A DNA stretch of 64,000 nucleotides from contig CAYUCL010000003.1 in the NCBI GenBank assembly GCA_964443325.1, positions 1-64,000 of the forward strand, written 5' to 3'. Shown here piece by piece: positions 1-8,734 of the stretch. A program made the position numbers and the translations under genes. Under the pieces are notes generated by a model that saw only the letters and a list, made by a program, of their open reading frames with translations, did no database searches and was not told the DNA's origin. This DNA comes from DAOUVR01 sp034430535 (GTDB lineage: Bacteria > Chloroflexota > Dehalococcoidia > E44-bin15). Each line of letters starts with the position of its first letter. The first letter of the stretch is position 1.

Positions 1-794
1 TTCAAGGCTGTCAATGTGTCCTTGAAGACACCGCGAAGGGGATAGTCCGTGGCAAAGAGTACTTTGTTCTCCGCCCCGTATTTTATATAAGCGTCCCACG
101 GCATGTGATTGTACAGGTCTGTGAAAACGGATATGTCAACATATACATTGGGATGTCTTACCACCAGTGACCAGGTCTCCCAGGGCCACGGAAAACCGCA
201 GTGCCCCAGGATAATCTTCAGATCGGGATAGCGTATGGCGACTGGCTCTAAAAGCATGGGGTGGCCCAACCTGGCATCCGAATCAGGGTGGGAGCGCTGA
301 TGGGCGGTGTGAGTCCAAACAGGGATATCCAGTTCCAACGCAGTTTCCCAAAGCGGATAATGCTTCGGGTCGGTAAAGTCGAAATGCTGCACGGGAGGAA
401 CCAGTTTCAGACCTCGGCACCCCAGGTCTTTCACAGCATGAACCAGCTTGTCCACGGCAGCCCGACCCATGGAAGGATCCACGCTGGCAAAGGGGATAAA
501 GCGGTCGGGATGGGCTGAAGCAAACCGTGCAACATCTTCATTGGTTACCAGCTCAACGCCGTAATAGGTAGTGAGATCCATAGCTACAATACAAGCCTTA
601 TCCACCCCTGCCTCGTCCATATCACGGATTATGTCCTGGAGGGTGCGCTGCGTGAACAGGTAGGTGAATCCTTTCTGAATCGTCTCCCGAAGCTTCGGCT
701 CATGCCGGTCGAACATTCGCTTCACTGCTTCCTGCACACTAGGCGTCACCGTGGCTTCCTTGCAGAAGGGATGAGCATGAATATCGATAATCAT
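1..794 (-). CDS. Amidohydrolase family protein (amidohydrolase_2 type), C-terminus cut by window edge
   Basis: The reading frame opens with ATG at 794 and stays open to the window start, so the C-terminus is missing. The product is a TIM-barrel metal-dependent hydrolase or decarboxylase of the amidohydrolase_2 family. It starts with the metal-binding HxH motif (MIIDIHAHP). Mid-protein it has a histidine segment (WTHTAH), then LGHCGFPWPWE, and near the visible end FATDYP, where the aspartate would be the last metal ligand. Members act on cyclic or aromatic carboxylates and related small molecules; the substrate cannot be read from sequence. The next gene on the strand is separated by a decayed SDR fragment, so no operon is evident. 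Confidence 0.85.
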   Translation of the reverse strand, partial: MIIDIHAHPFCKEATVTPSVQEAVKRMFDRHEPKLRETIQKGFTYLFTQRTLQDIIRDMDEAGVDKACIVAMDLTTYYGVELVTNEDVARFASAHPDRFIPFASVDPSMGRAAVDKLVHAVKDLGCRGLKLVPPVQHFDFTDPKHYPLWETALELDIPVWTHTAHQRSHPDSDARLGHPMLLEPVAIRYPDLKIILGHCGFPWPWETWSLVVRHPNVYVDISVFTDLYNHMPWDAYIKYGAENKVLFATDYPLRGVFKDTLTAL

Positions 795-861
795 GGCAAT
801 GACCTACCCGATTGTACCACCTTTCATGTTAAAGCCGTCAAGTGTAGTTACGTTATTGCTA

Positions 862-1011
862 TTAGCCGTCCTGCGCCTTTCTTATGTCCCGGCTCATTAT
901 GAAATCAACCAGCCCAGGGAAAAGACGCTTTGCCAAGAAAGTAAGTTTGCCGTCATAACCGGGGATGATGAGAAACTTACCTCTCTCCATCCCTTTGACA
1001 AGAGCTCAAGC
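862..1011 (-). pseudogene. Decayed C-terminal fragment of an SDR gene, duplicate of the end of the gene at 1814-2635
   Basis: Read on the minus strand, about 140 bp encode the same C-terminal tail as the intact SDR 0.8 kb away (GMERGKFLIIPG, then RLFPGLVDFIMSRDIRKAQ), ending in TAA at 862-864. An in-frame TGA at 1006-1008 stands where the intact gene has an Arg codon (CGA). Upstream of that the similarity stops. Only the tail was duplicated or survives, so it cannot make an enzyme. The high DNA identity suggests a fairly recent duplication, or a former tandem SDR pair in which one copy was deleted. Confidence 0.8.
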
Positions 1012-1081
1012 GCGTTCTCGCCACCGGCACCCTTGGTCTCTTGTCGACACCACCAACGATCTAGCTACTACGTTTGCTGAC

Positions 1082-1519
1082 CTATTTCCCAAATAGCCCT
1101 TTGACCTTGTCAGAGAAGGACTTGGATTTCAGTTTTCTAACGAACCCAGACCACTCATCCTCGGCGCTTCCCTTCCGCTTTAGGTCTTTGATCCGCCTCT
1201 CCATAAACTCCAGTACTCGCTTCTCCTCACCTGCATCTAGCCATACTCCATGCCCTTGATCGCAGAAGTCCAATTCCAGATCGTAGGCACGGTAGTTGAA
1301 GAACTGCATTGGTCGCTGGCACTTAGGACACAGGAGATCTCCCCGCATGGAGCGGAACATCAAACTACCCTTCATCTCATCTGCGTCCAAAACGATGTCC
1401 TCTAACTGATCCAGCTCTCCATAATCTAGCCACATACCATTACACTTAGCGCATCGATCAACCTCGATCCCCTTGTACTGCTCTGTAATCAGCTCACCTT
1501 GGCAACGTGGGCACTTCAT
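1082..1519 (-). CDS. Double zinc-ribbon protein (TFIIB-type zinc ribbon family)
   Basis: A 145-residue soluble protein with two zinc ribbons. The first starts at residue 4 (CPRCQGEL, then CAKCNGMWLDYGEL) and the second at about residue 63 (CPKCQRPM, then DFCDQGHGVWLDAGE). The signature CPxC...CxxCxGxWLDxGE repeated in tandem is typical of the zf-TFIIB family found across bacteria, whose function is mostly unknown. The C-terminal third is basic and alpha-helical (ERRIKDLKRKG). No neighbour suggests a role; the gene stands alone between two SDR-derived sequences. Confidence 0.85.
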   Translation of the reverse strand: MKCPRCQGELITEQYKGIEVDRCAKCNGMWLDYGELDQLEDIVLDADEMKGSLMFRSMRGDLLCPKCQRPMQFFNYRAYDLELDFCDQGHGVWLDAGEEKRVLEFMERRIKDLKRKGSAEDEWSGFVRKLKSKSFSDKVKGLFGK

Positions 1520-1813
1520 TGTTTAGCTCCTTACGATTGGCATTCTTTGGCAGGAAGTGTGCATAATGGGCAACCTGGCGATAAGTTTGTTATAAATAGC
1601 ATGAACTACTTAAGGGCTTGTGTCAAGCTGCACCGAGTTCCAGTAGGGCATGCAGACGGGTAGAAGTGAAGTCAAACAATCCGACGGCTTGTTCAACGCA
1701 TCTGGGCAATTTCTCTCCTTCTCCTCAGCAGCTCCCTGAGCGGGCGCATTGCGGCGATTGTGCTCCGACCTAGTTGGTACTAATCAATGACTGAAGGCCT
1801 CGGGCGCGCTGCT

Positions 1814-2635
1814 TCATTGTTTGCCCTGCTGTGCCTTTCTTATGTCCCGGCTCATTATGAAATCAACCAGCCCGGGGAAAAGACGCTTTGCTAAGAAAGT
1901 AAATTTGCCGTCAAAACCGGGGATGATGAGAAACTTACCTCTCTCCATCCCCTTTATGAGAGCTCGAGCCACCTCATCAGGCTGCATCAGTTTTGCTCTT
2001 GCCGAGATCGCCCTCGTCTCCGGCGGTTTTGTTCTGTTCTCCTCCTGCAAGCCGGGCGTATCCGTATCCGGTGGGCAAAGCACCGATACTATAATGCCAT
2101 ATCGCTTGAGTTCGCTCCTGAGAGCCTCGGAGAAACCGATTAAGGCGAACTTGGAGGCGCTGTAGTCTGTATAGCCGAAGACACCGATCAGGCCTGCCAT
2201 GGAGGATACGTTGACAATGTAGCCGCCACGCTCCTTCATGTAAGGCAGAAGCGCCGAAATAGTGTTCCATGCCCCATAGAGATTGGTCTTCATGGTTTCG
2301 TCGAACTGCTCGTAGGTCACATCCTCGAAGTAAAGCGGGCGTGCTCTCCCCACACAGTTGATAAGCACCTGCGGCGTGCCGAACTCCGATACAGCCCTGG
2401 ACATAACCGCTTCAACTTCATCCTTGTTGCAAACATCAACCTGCATGTAGGAGAACCGTTGTGACTCTGAAACTGCGCATCCTGCAATCTGCGGTAAACA
2501 GCTATCAAGGCGGTCATTTCGCCGGGCGAATATCACCACATGAGCTCCTTTTCGGGAGATCGCACTTGCTATGGAAAGCCCGATGCCGCTGGACCCACCA
2601 ACAACATAGGCAATCTTTTCACTGAAGTCTCTCAC
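1814..2635 (-). CDS. Short-chain dehydrogenase/reductase, similar to 3-ketodihydrosphingosine reductases
   Basis: A 273-residue classical SDR. The N-terminal NAD(P)-binding motif is GGSSGIG (residues 13-19), followed by ARR at the end of beta-2, an NCVG in place of NNAG, a catalytic serine (NVSSMAG) and YSASK with the active-site Tyr and Lys. The hydrophobic C-terminal extension (TFLAKRLFPGLVDFIMSRDIRK) is longer than in soluble SDRs and recalls the membrane-associating tail of 3-ketosphinganine reductase-like proteins. That substrate assignment is only a suggestion; lipid ketone reduction is plausible. A decayed copy of its last 48 codons lies at 862-1011. Confidence 0.85.
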   Translation of the reverse strand: MRDFSEKIAYVVGGSSGIGLSIASAISRKGAHVVIFARRNDRLDSCLPQIAGCAVSESQRFSYMQVDVCNKDEVEAVMSRAVSEFGTPQVLINCVGRARPLYFEDVTYEQFDETMKTNLYGAWNTISALLPYMKERGGYIVNVSSMAGLIGVFGYTDYSASKFALIGFSEALRSELKRYGIIVSVLCPPDTDTPGLQEENRTKPPETRAISARAKLMQPDEVARALIKGMERGKFLIIPGFDGKFTFLAKRLFPGLVDFIMSRDIRKAQQGKQ

Positions 2636-2757
2636 TGCTTCAACACCTTTGTCGTATCAGCCCAGGCGCTATTTTGAAATGGTCGCCGTTTTCGGCGAGA
2701 CCCCTAAATGGATAACCTTACCACCGCGTGATGTTTTCGCAGTTGACCGTCGGTAAG

Positions 2758-3462
2758 CTATTTGGACGTGCCCAACAGTTGCTTCAACTGGTCAAGCGCC
2801 TGGGGCAATACCTCTCCTATCCCTTCGTGAAACCTCAGATGGACAACCCGGTCGAACGGGGTTTCGCCCTGGTTAATTATCACCAGCCGGGCCCCGGATT
2901 GCAGCGCCACCCTGGGCATGTCGGCGGCCGGCGTCACCACAAGGCTGGAACCCACAACCACAAAGAGATCGCAATCCTGTGAATGCTGGTAAGAATCGGA
3001 AAGGTCCTTTTGCGGCAGTGGCTGTCCGAAATCGACTACGCTTGAGACCAGCGCGCCTCCACAAGAACATTTGTCGGAGCCAGTGGACTTATCCACCGTC
3101 ATACCGCAGCGGGTACACCTGAGCCTGGCGATGTTGCCATGGAGCTCTGCCAGCAAATCTGGAGGGATACCCGATTTCAAGTGAAGGTTGTCCACATTTT
3201 GCGAGATAAGGAAGCTCAGCTTGCTCAGTTTGTATAGCTCAACGATAGCCATGTGCCCCAAATTAGGCTCCACCGATGTCCAGTCCCGCGTATTTGGAGG
3301 AGGAAGCCCTTTGTCCCGTCGCGTCCAGAGGCCATCAGGGCCGCGGAAGTCGGGAAGGCCTGATTCAGTGCTGATGCCAGCGCCGGTGAACACTACCAGG
3401 TGTTTTGCCTCAAACATCCACCCGGCAAGGGTATCGATTCGTTTCTCCAGGTCCGATGACAT
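2758..3462 (-). CDS. cobB: NAD-dependent protein deacylase, Sir2 family
   Basis: Sirtuin that removes acyl groups from lysines using NAD+. Motifs in order: GAGISTESGLPDFRG (NAD binding), QNVDN, the catalytic HGN, a zinc finger with CxxC and CxC pairs (CTRCG, KCSCGG), and GSSLVV. The frame can be extended upstream to 3498, but the ATG at 3462 is preceded by GAGGAG at seven-base spacing, so the product should be 234 residues (MSSDLEK). The gene is divergent from an ADP-ribosylglycohydrolase. Sirtuins and ADP-ribose hydrolases both belong to NAD/ADP-ribose signalling, so the pairing may be meaningful, though it is not an operon. Confidence 0.92.
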   Translation of the reverse strand: MSSDLEKRIDTLAGWMFEAKHLVVFTGAGISTESGLPDFRGPDGLWTRRDKGLPPPNTRDWTSVEPNLGHMAIVELYKLSKLSFLISQNVDNLHLKSGIPPDLLAELHGNIARLRCTRCGMTVDKSTGSDKCSCGGALVSSVVDFGQPLPQKDLSDSYQHSQDCDLFVVVGSSLVVTPAADMPRVALQSGARLVIINQGETPFDRVVHLRFHEGIGEVLPQALDQLKQLLGTSK

Positions 3463-3669
3463 TATGAGCTCCTCTATTACTAAAGATGTATAGCGCAATT
3501 CTAAACTCTGAGCAAATACACGTCAACGCATTTGGGGATATCGGCCACCGTTGTGCGGGCGGTGGAGTGCAGGTCAACAGAAAAACGATTTGACGAAGAA
3601 TTATTTTGTTCATCCCCAGCCTGGCTTGAAGCACAGGACTTGAATGCAGTATCATTCACCAGAGAAGAA

Positions 3670-4617
3670 ATGATTGATAGCGAACAACTGAGACAGAAAT
3701 TCCTCGGCTCGCTGCTGGGAGCGGCGCTAGGAGATGCCATCGGTGCTTCCCGTGAAGGGCATAGAATGGCGGCGCGGCATGAGACCGAGCTGGTAGACCT
3801 TATTTCAGGCCCACTTCGCTATACTGATGACACCCACATGGCCATCGGCATAGCTGAGTCGCTGGTGGAATGCCGCGGCTTCGATGGAGCGCACATGGCG
3901 GGGCGCTTTGTCGATAATTATGTAAAGGAGCCATGGCGCGGGTACGGCCCCGGACCACCACAGGTATTCAGGATGATGGCCAGCGGCCAGGCATGGGACA
4001 AGGCGGCAGAGCATATATACCCCGGCGGCTCTTTCGGCAATGGTGCGGCCATGCGGGTGGCCCCGGTAGGGCTGTTTTGCTGGAATAATCACGCCCGGCT
4101 GCGAGAAGGAGTACGAACGTCGAGCATCATCACCCATTCTCACCCGCTGGGTATTGAAGGAGCCACATTGCAGGCGATGGCGGTAGCGCTTGCCGTTGCG
4201 CAGGACCCCGATGAGCCGTTTGATGCACAATCCTTTATCTCGCATCTCTTGGATGTTGCCACTGAGGACGTCTATCGCGCTAAAATAGCGAAGTTTGCAT
4301 CTTTACTTGAGCGCTCCGATGACAGGCAGAATGTGGTGGACCAACTGGGCCACGGAATCGAGGCTTTCAACTCCGTTCCCACCGCCATATTTTGCTTTCT
4401 ATCCCATGCCCGGGATTTCGCCTCGACGGTGACCTACGCCGTCAGCCTGGGAGGAGACACCGATACAATAGCATCGATGGCCGGTGCCATCTCCGGTGCC
4501 TGTTTAGGGGTCAATGCAATTCCTGTTGATTGGCAAGAGAGACTGGAGAATCGGGATTACATATCACAGCTTGCCGACGGATTGTGGCAGGTGGCGGTAG
4601 CTGGAGAGCACGCATAG
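3670..4617 (+). CDS. ADP-ribosylglycohydrolase family protein (DraG-like)
   Basis: All-alpha hydrolase family that cleaves ADP-ribose from proteins or small molecules with a binuclear metal centre. Motifs are visible: GAALGDAIGAS at the start, YTDDTHMA (metal-binding T-D-D), GNGAAMR, and near the end GGDTDTIASMAGAISGA. The open frame reaches back to 3532, but the first 46 codons do not look like this family. The ATG at 3670, preceded by AGAGAAG, gives a typical N-terminus (MIDSEQLRQKFLG) and 315 residues. Target unknown. It lies divergently next to the sirtuin gene. Confidence 0.9.
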   Translation: MIDSEQLRQKFLGSLLGAALGDAIGASREGHRMAARHETELVDLISGPLRYTDDTHMAIGIAESLVECRGFDGAHMAGRFVDNYVKEPWRGYGPGPPQVFRMMASGQAWDKAAEHIYPGGSFGNGAAMRVAPVGLFCWNNHARLREGVRTSSIITHSHPLGIEGATLQAMAVALAVAQDPDEPFDAQSFISHLLDVATEDVYRAKIAKFASLLERSDDRQNVVDQLGHGIEAFNSVPTAIFCFLSHARDFASTVTYAVSLGGDTDTIASMAGAISGACLGVNAIPVDWQERLENRDYISQLADGLWQVAVAGEHA

Positions 4618-4664
4618 ATAGGGCGCTATATGCATGTATTGCGCAATAAATAGCGGAATAAAGG

Positions 4665-4979
4665 CTAATTTTCTGAGGTTGTTTCACCCAATGGGAAACC
4701 ATCTCTAGCTTGAAGCTGGTCTCCCTGTTTATTTGTCTGTTTGCCGCTTGTTTCTAAAGCTGTCCAGCGTCCCTCTAGAAATCGCTTACGCCACAAGTAA
4801 AACTGACTGATAGACATCCCCTGCCTTTTGCCAGCATCACGGTAGCTAACCCCGCCACTAAAGCTGGCACGCTCCATTTCTGCCTTATCATCAGCGATAT
4901 GCTTCTTTGACATGTCCGCTTCGTGGTTTTGCTTTCCACACCGTGATGCGACCCTTTTTAAATGGCATACTATATCCAT
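4665..4979 (-). CDS. Small helix-turn-helix protein, possibly a transposase orfA relic
   Basis: A 104-residue ORF with a helix-turn-helix of the IS3/IS630 orfA kind: FSGGVSYRDAGKRQGMSISQFYLWRKRFLEG, read here as residues 41-70 in two blocks (SYRDAGKRQGMS, then QFYLWRKRFLEG). The N-terminus is basic. No catalytic transposase ORF, terminal inverted repeat or target duplication is visible nearby. An internal Met at codon 23 (4913) is an alternative start. It could be a domesticated or orphan DNA-binding protein or an eroded insertion sequence. Confidence 0.45.
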   Translation of the reverse strand: MDIVCHLKRVASRCGKQNHEADMSKKHIADDKAEMERASFSGGVSYRDAGKRQGMSISQFYLWRKRFLEGRWTALETSGKQTNKQGDQLQARDGFPLGETTSEN

Positions 4980-5025
4980 TGCGCACGATATCCTGTAAAC
5001 GCTACTTGTTTAAACTCTGCAATAC

Positions 5026-7230
5026 TTACCAGCCTTCGTCCTCTTCTTCCTCATCCTCTTCATCTTCATCCTCTTCATCTTCCTCATATTCAGCCCCTTC
5101 TGGCGGTGGTGCGAGAAATAACCAATAGACGCTCAGCCCCCCCATCACCACAGGGACAACCGCCAGCATCGGCCACCATATGCTGAGGAATCCACGCCCT
5201 CCAGCGGGCCCAGCCAATACAGCGAAATCGCTGAGGTGGCTGACGCTAGCGCATGCCGTCATCGCAGTCTCTTTCACGGTGGTGGAAAGTATCTGCCAGT
5301 TCCCTGTATCGTCGTGGTACCCAAGCCTGAGTCTTGCTGCGTTTCCATCGGCGGCTGCGAGGAGGCTAGCGGTGTATTCTATGCAGATGTTTATTGGCTT
5401 TTTGAGCTCGCCGGTCGCCGTTATCGAGAAGCAGATCTCGTCCAAGGTGTAGCCTTCAGGCGCACCGGGGCAGCTTGACAAGCGGCTGATGCTTACCTTT
5501 GTGTCATGATCAAAGGAACCCTCAGGGAAATGGACCGATATCTTGCCATCGGGCGTCTCCACCCACTCCTCCACAGTTCCCACCGTCGCCTTGATCGATG
5601 AGCTTGAAGGCGTCGGAGTTGGAGTTGGTGTCGGAGTGGGTGTAGGAGTAGGCGTAGGTGTTGGCGTTGGCGTAGGTGTAGCATTATAGACGAACGACTC
5701 TGTCACGGTGGAACTTGTTCTGCCATCATTGTCTACGGACTTGGCCTCGACCTCGTAGGTCGATGCATCATGCAAGTCTCCTCCATCAGGCATATCGGCG
5801 GAAACGATTTCCCAGTCCTCTTCATCCTCATCAAAGGCGCCGTCCTCAGCTTCGGCATCGAGCCATTCTTCATCGTCCTGCCAAGAATTACCATACCAGT
5901 ATTTCTCCTCATCGGTGTCTTCGATCAGCACCTGCACTTCTGCGATAGTACCATCATCGGTCGCGTTGCCTTTGATATCTGGCACCGTGGTTACCTCGTC
6001 ACTTATTTCATCGATGGTCGTAACTGGACTCTGCGGTATAGGCGTAGGCGTAGGCGTTGGTGTGGGTGTGGGTGTAGGTGTGGGCGTTGGCGTGGGCGTA
6101 GGCGTGGGTGTGGGAGTGGGTGTAGGTGTAGGCGTAGGTATGGGTGTAGGCGTAGGCGGGGGAGTAGGAGTGGGGCTCGGGAGTGGTGGGGTTATGGTGA
6201 GGAACACAGGCACTGTCTGGGGGCTATTTGTTGCCTCGGAAGCAGTGATAGTGATAGTTGTGCTAAGGCTTCCCTGCGCCAGCCCGGAGATGTTTACCGA
6301 AGCGACCACCTGGTCATTCTCCCCAGTGGAACTGCCACTACCAGGGTTGAGGGTCAACCAGGTTGCATTGTCATCCACCGACCATTCTAATGTTCGCCCG
6401 CAATCGTTAACGATGTTTAATCCCTTGGCAGATGGATTAGGTCCGCCAGAGGCGGCGCTGAAGCTTAAGCTACTGGGGTTGAAACCGATAACCGGCGGAT
6501 TCAAATCAAGGATCACGCCTATCTCTGTCACTGGAAGGTCATCCCCCAAAATAGTGATGGTGGCGCTATAAATGCCATCGTCCAGGCCGGTGACATTAGC
6601 CGATATCTCTGCCTGGTCCCACTCACCACAAGACGCACCACAAACAGGAACCGTGGAAAGCCAGCCAGAAGGCTCGCCGCCACCATATTCAACGCTAAGA
6701 CACCATGTCACTGTCTGCTCCTCGGAAGTGTGGCGTATGTTGAGCGTTTGAGATAGGGGGTCGCCACTGCAAACGGTGGTGAAGGTGAAACTCTCCGGGC
6801 TGTATTCTAGCTTGGGAGCTAGCGCCAGGTTAACCGGCACCGTCTGCGGGTTGTTAATAGCCTCAGTGTCTGTGATGGTTATGTTGCCACCATAGCTGCC
6901 AGCGGTAAGTCCAGAGATGTCCACACTAAGTGTAACTCCATTCTTCTCCCCCGTTGAGGCTCCGCTTGCTGGGCTTTGCGAAAGCCACCCTGCATCGTCT
7001 GTGACCTCCCAGGATACAGTGCCATCACCACCATTCCATATCTCCAGGGTCTGCATGGATGGGTCGACTCCTTCCTCGACAGCGGTGAAATTGAATGTAT
7101 CAGGCTCGTAGGCTATCACAGGGCCATCCGCCGCCCGCAATGGGTAGGGTGCTTGGACTAACACAGCACCTAAGGCAGCAACCATTGAAACTATCACCAG
7201 CATTGTGGCGATGGTTCTTACGTTCCTCAT
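5026..7230 (-). CDS. Large membrane-anchored surface protein with BACON-like repeats, Pro-Thr linkers and acidic tail
   Basis: Starting at the ATG at 7230 (perfect GAGGAG seven bases upstream) the product has 734 residues; an upstream ATG at 7332 has no such site. After an N-terminal signal or membrane segment (TIATMLVIVSMVAALGAVL) come three BACON-like beta-sandwich repeats of about 100 residues, each ending in a motif such as WLSQSPASGASTGE...VSVDISGL, then a Pro-Thr linker, an Ig-like domain, a second Pro-Thr linker and a ZU5-like beta domain (TVEEWVETPDGKISVHFPEG). A C-terminal transmembrane helix (WWPMLAVVPVVMGGLSVYW) precedes a Glu/Asp-only tail. Probably an exported adhesin or sugar-binding stalk protein facing outward with the acidic tail in the cytoplasm. 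Function unproven. Confidence 0.8.
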   Translation of the reverse strand: MRNVRTIATMLVIVSMVAALGAVLVQAPYPLRAADGPVIAYEPDTFNFTAVEEGVDPSMQTLEIWNGGDGTVSWEVTDDAGWLSQSPASGASTGEKNGVTLSVDISGLTAGSYGGNITITDTEAINNPQTVPVNLALAPKLEYSPESFTFTTVCSGDPLSQTLNIRHTSEEQTVTWCLSVEYGGGEPSGWLSTVPVCGASCGEWDQAEISANVTGLDDGIYSATITILGDDLPVTEIGVILDLNPPVIGFNPSSLSFSAASGGPNPSAKGLNIVNDCGRTLEWSVDDNATWLTLNPGSGSSTGENDQVVASVNISGLAQGSLSTTITITASEATNSPQTVPVFLTITPPLPSPTPTPPPTPTPIPTPTPTPTPTPTPTPTPTPTPTPTPTPTPTPTPIPQSPVTTIDEISDEVTTVPDIKGNATDDGTIAEVQVLIEDTDEEKYWYGNSWQDDEEWLDAEAEDGAFDEDEEDWEIVSADMPDGGDLHDASTYEVEAKSVDNDGRTSSTVTESFVYNATPTPTPTPTPTPTPTPTPTPTPTPSSSSIKATVGTVEEWVETPDGKISVHFPEGSFDHDTKVSISRLSSCPGAPEGYTLDEICFSITATGELKKPINICIEYTASLLAAADGNAARLRLGYHDDTGNWQILSTTVKETAMTACASVSHLSDFAVLAGPAGGRGFLSIWWPMLAVVPVVMGGLSVYWLFLAPPPEGAEYEEDEEDEDEEDEEEEDEGW
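6036..6183 (-). repeat. Tandem hexanucleotide repeat coding for a Pro-Thr linker
   Basis: Roughly two dozen degenerate copies of a 6-bp unit (minus strand, codons for Pro-Thr) form the first linker of the surface protein. A shorter block of the same kind lies at 5605-5682 in the same gene. Such repeats are prone to slippage and assembly collapse, so linker length may vary between cells. Confidence 0.85.
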
Positions 7231-7724
7231 ATCAGCTCTCCTCAACAAGAAGGGGAACCAACCTTTTCTCCGCATACTGGAGTGTCGCTTGACATCTTCG
7301 ACTACCTCTTGCGGCGATATCACCTGGGGCACTAGGAGCCTGGAATAATTGTGGTATCATGGACATCGGCTACAGCCATCATACACTGAGGGAGTGCTTA
7401 TCTTCATGACACCATGGCCCGTGCTGTATAACAACCTCCTATGATGTGTAAAGTACTAGGTTGGCTGCAAAATGGCGACTGCCTTATCCCCCACTTTTAA
7501 CGAACCACCCCCTAATTCCGTGTGGTGGGAGACTCCCATGGGCGGAACTGGCGGGATTCTTCGCAGTTTACGCACTACTTCAGTGTGAATTATCATCCCA
7601 TCCAACGTTTCCCCTTACTGAAGCTGACGCAATCAAGCTCGTGCTGCCCATAGTGTAGATAGAAGCTCTGCCTTCAGTTTTGATTATCAATACAGTAGGG
7701 ATAACAACTGGCATTAGTACAAGT

Positions 7725-7783
7725 TAATACTAGCGATAATGCAGGCTAATACTGGCGACAATAGGCGTATTACTGGCGATAAT
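7725..7783. repeat. Three phased 16-bp direct repeats upstream of the HD-GYP gene
   Basis: The 543-base space between the surface-protein gene and the HD-GYP gene (7333-7876) holds no convincing ORF. It does hold three near-identical units: TAATACTAGCGATAAT at 7725, TAATACTGGCGACAAT at 7747 and TATTACTGGCGATAAT at 7768. The 22- and 21-base spacing is two helical turns, so the copies face the same side of the helix. A weaker copy may lie near 7689-7704. This pattern fits a regulator binding array controlling the genes at 7877 onward. Confidence 0.6.
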
Positions 7784-7876
7784 ACAAACGTGGAATTGCT
7801 CTACGTTACGAGCCTTGTACGAATATAAGGCGCTTTACCAATTTGTTAAAGATATCATTGGGAAGGAATAGTGTAA

Positions 7877-8641
7877 ATGCTGGAGAAAGTGGAGAATACA
7901 CCGCAGCCCCCAGCCCCTTCGTTTAAGGCCATCTCCCAGGCCCAGGCTGTTTCTCAGAGTATCTATGCTCTAGTGGCAGCTATAGAGGCTAAAGATCCCT
8001 ATATACGGGGTCATTCCTCTGAAGTGGCACGCTTAGCGGTAGCCATAGCTACGGAAATGGGGCTGCCTGAGGCAGACATCGATGCGCTTCGATCAGCCGC
8101 CATCCTCCACGACGTGGGCAAAATCAGCATCCCCGGTGAAATCCTTAACAAGCCAGGGAAACTGAGCTGGGTTGAGTGGCAACTAGTGAAGACCCATGTA
8201 GCGCAGGGGCTCAAGATACTGACTGAGGCCAAATTCCCGTCGGAGGTGAAAGCCGCGGTGGCCCAGCACCACGAAAGGCTCGATGGCAGCGGCTATCCCC
8301 AGGGACTTAGGAGCGAGCAGATCGTAATCGGAGCACGTATATTGGCTGTGTCCGATGTCTTCGAGGCCATGACCTCTCACCGCCCCTATCGTCCTGCCGC
8401 ATCGGTCTCGGAAGCGGTGGATTATATTCGTGGGAGCGCTGGCACGAAATTCGACCCGCTAGTGGTAGATGCACTCCTTAAGGTTCTGGCACAGGAACAC
8501 CAGGAGGTAGTACCAAGTTCGAACCTTACCAAGTATACGTATTCACAGCCGGTCAATCCAGAGGTGGGTCCGGCGCGGAGTGCCACGCGACACATAACGC
8601 GGCGTCGTATCGTATTGAGGCGAAAAACCAGCAATCAGTAA
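7877..8641 (+). CDS. HD-GYP domain protein, probable cyclic-di-GMP phosphodiesterase
   Basis: A 254-residue cytosolic protein that is almost only an HD-GYP domain. Motifs: DPYIRGHSSEVA, HDVGK (metal-binding HD, about residue 79), the HHERLDGSGYP block containing HH and GYP (about residues 133-143), then the DVFEAMTSHRPYR signature. These residues are those that bind metals and cyclic-di-GMP in active family members, so it is probably catalytic. It has no receiver or sensor domain, only a short proline-rich N-terminus. It is followed 93 bases later by a large membrane sensor with a second HD-GYP domain. The nearby archaellum cluster makes motility control an attractive but unproven role. Confidence 0.9.
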   Translation: MLEKVENTPQPPAPSFKAISQAQAVSQSIYALVAAIEAKDPYIRGHSSEVARLAVAIATEMGLPEADIDALRSAAILHDVGKISIPGEILNKPGKLSWVEWQLVKTHVAQGLKILTEAKFPSEVKAAVAQHHERLDGSGYPQGLRSEQIVIGARILAVSDVFEAMTSHRPYRPAASVSEAVDYIRGSAGTKFDPLVVDALLKVLAQEHQEVVPSSNLTKYTYSQPVNPEVGPARSATRHITRRRIVLRRKTSNQ

Positions 8642-8734
8642 GCAGAACTGCCAGATTGAGCATGAGGTCACCACTGCTGGCGCGTATGGTGGCCCAAGGA
8701 ATAACCAGACTTTTGCAGTAAGGAAGGACGACAA

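Noticed and set aside
1520..1813. Short frame starting MRPLRELLRRRREIAQ on the minus strand
   Set aside because: It ends after 18 codons and has no support from position or composition.
4665..4979. Complete insertion sequence
   Set aside because: Only a single HTH-type ORF is present, without catalytic gene, inverted ends or target duplication.
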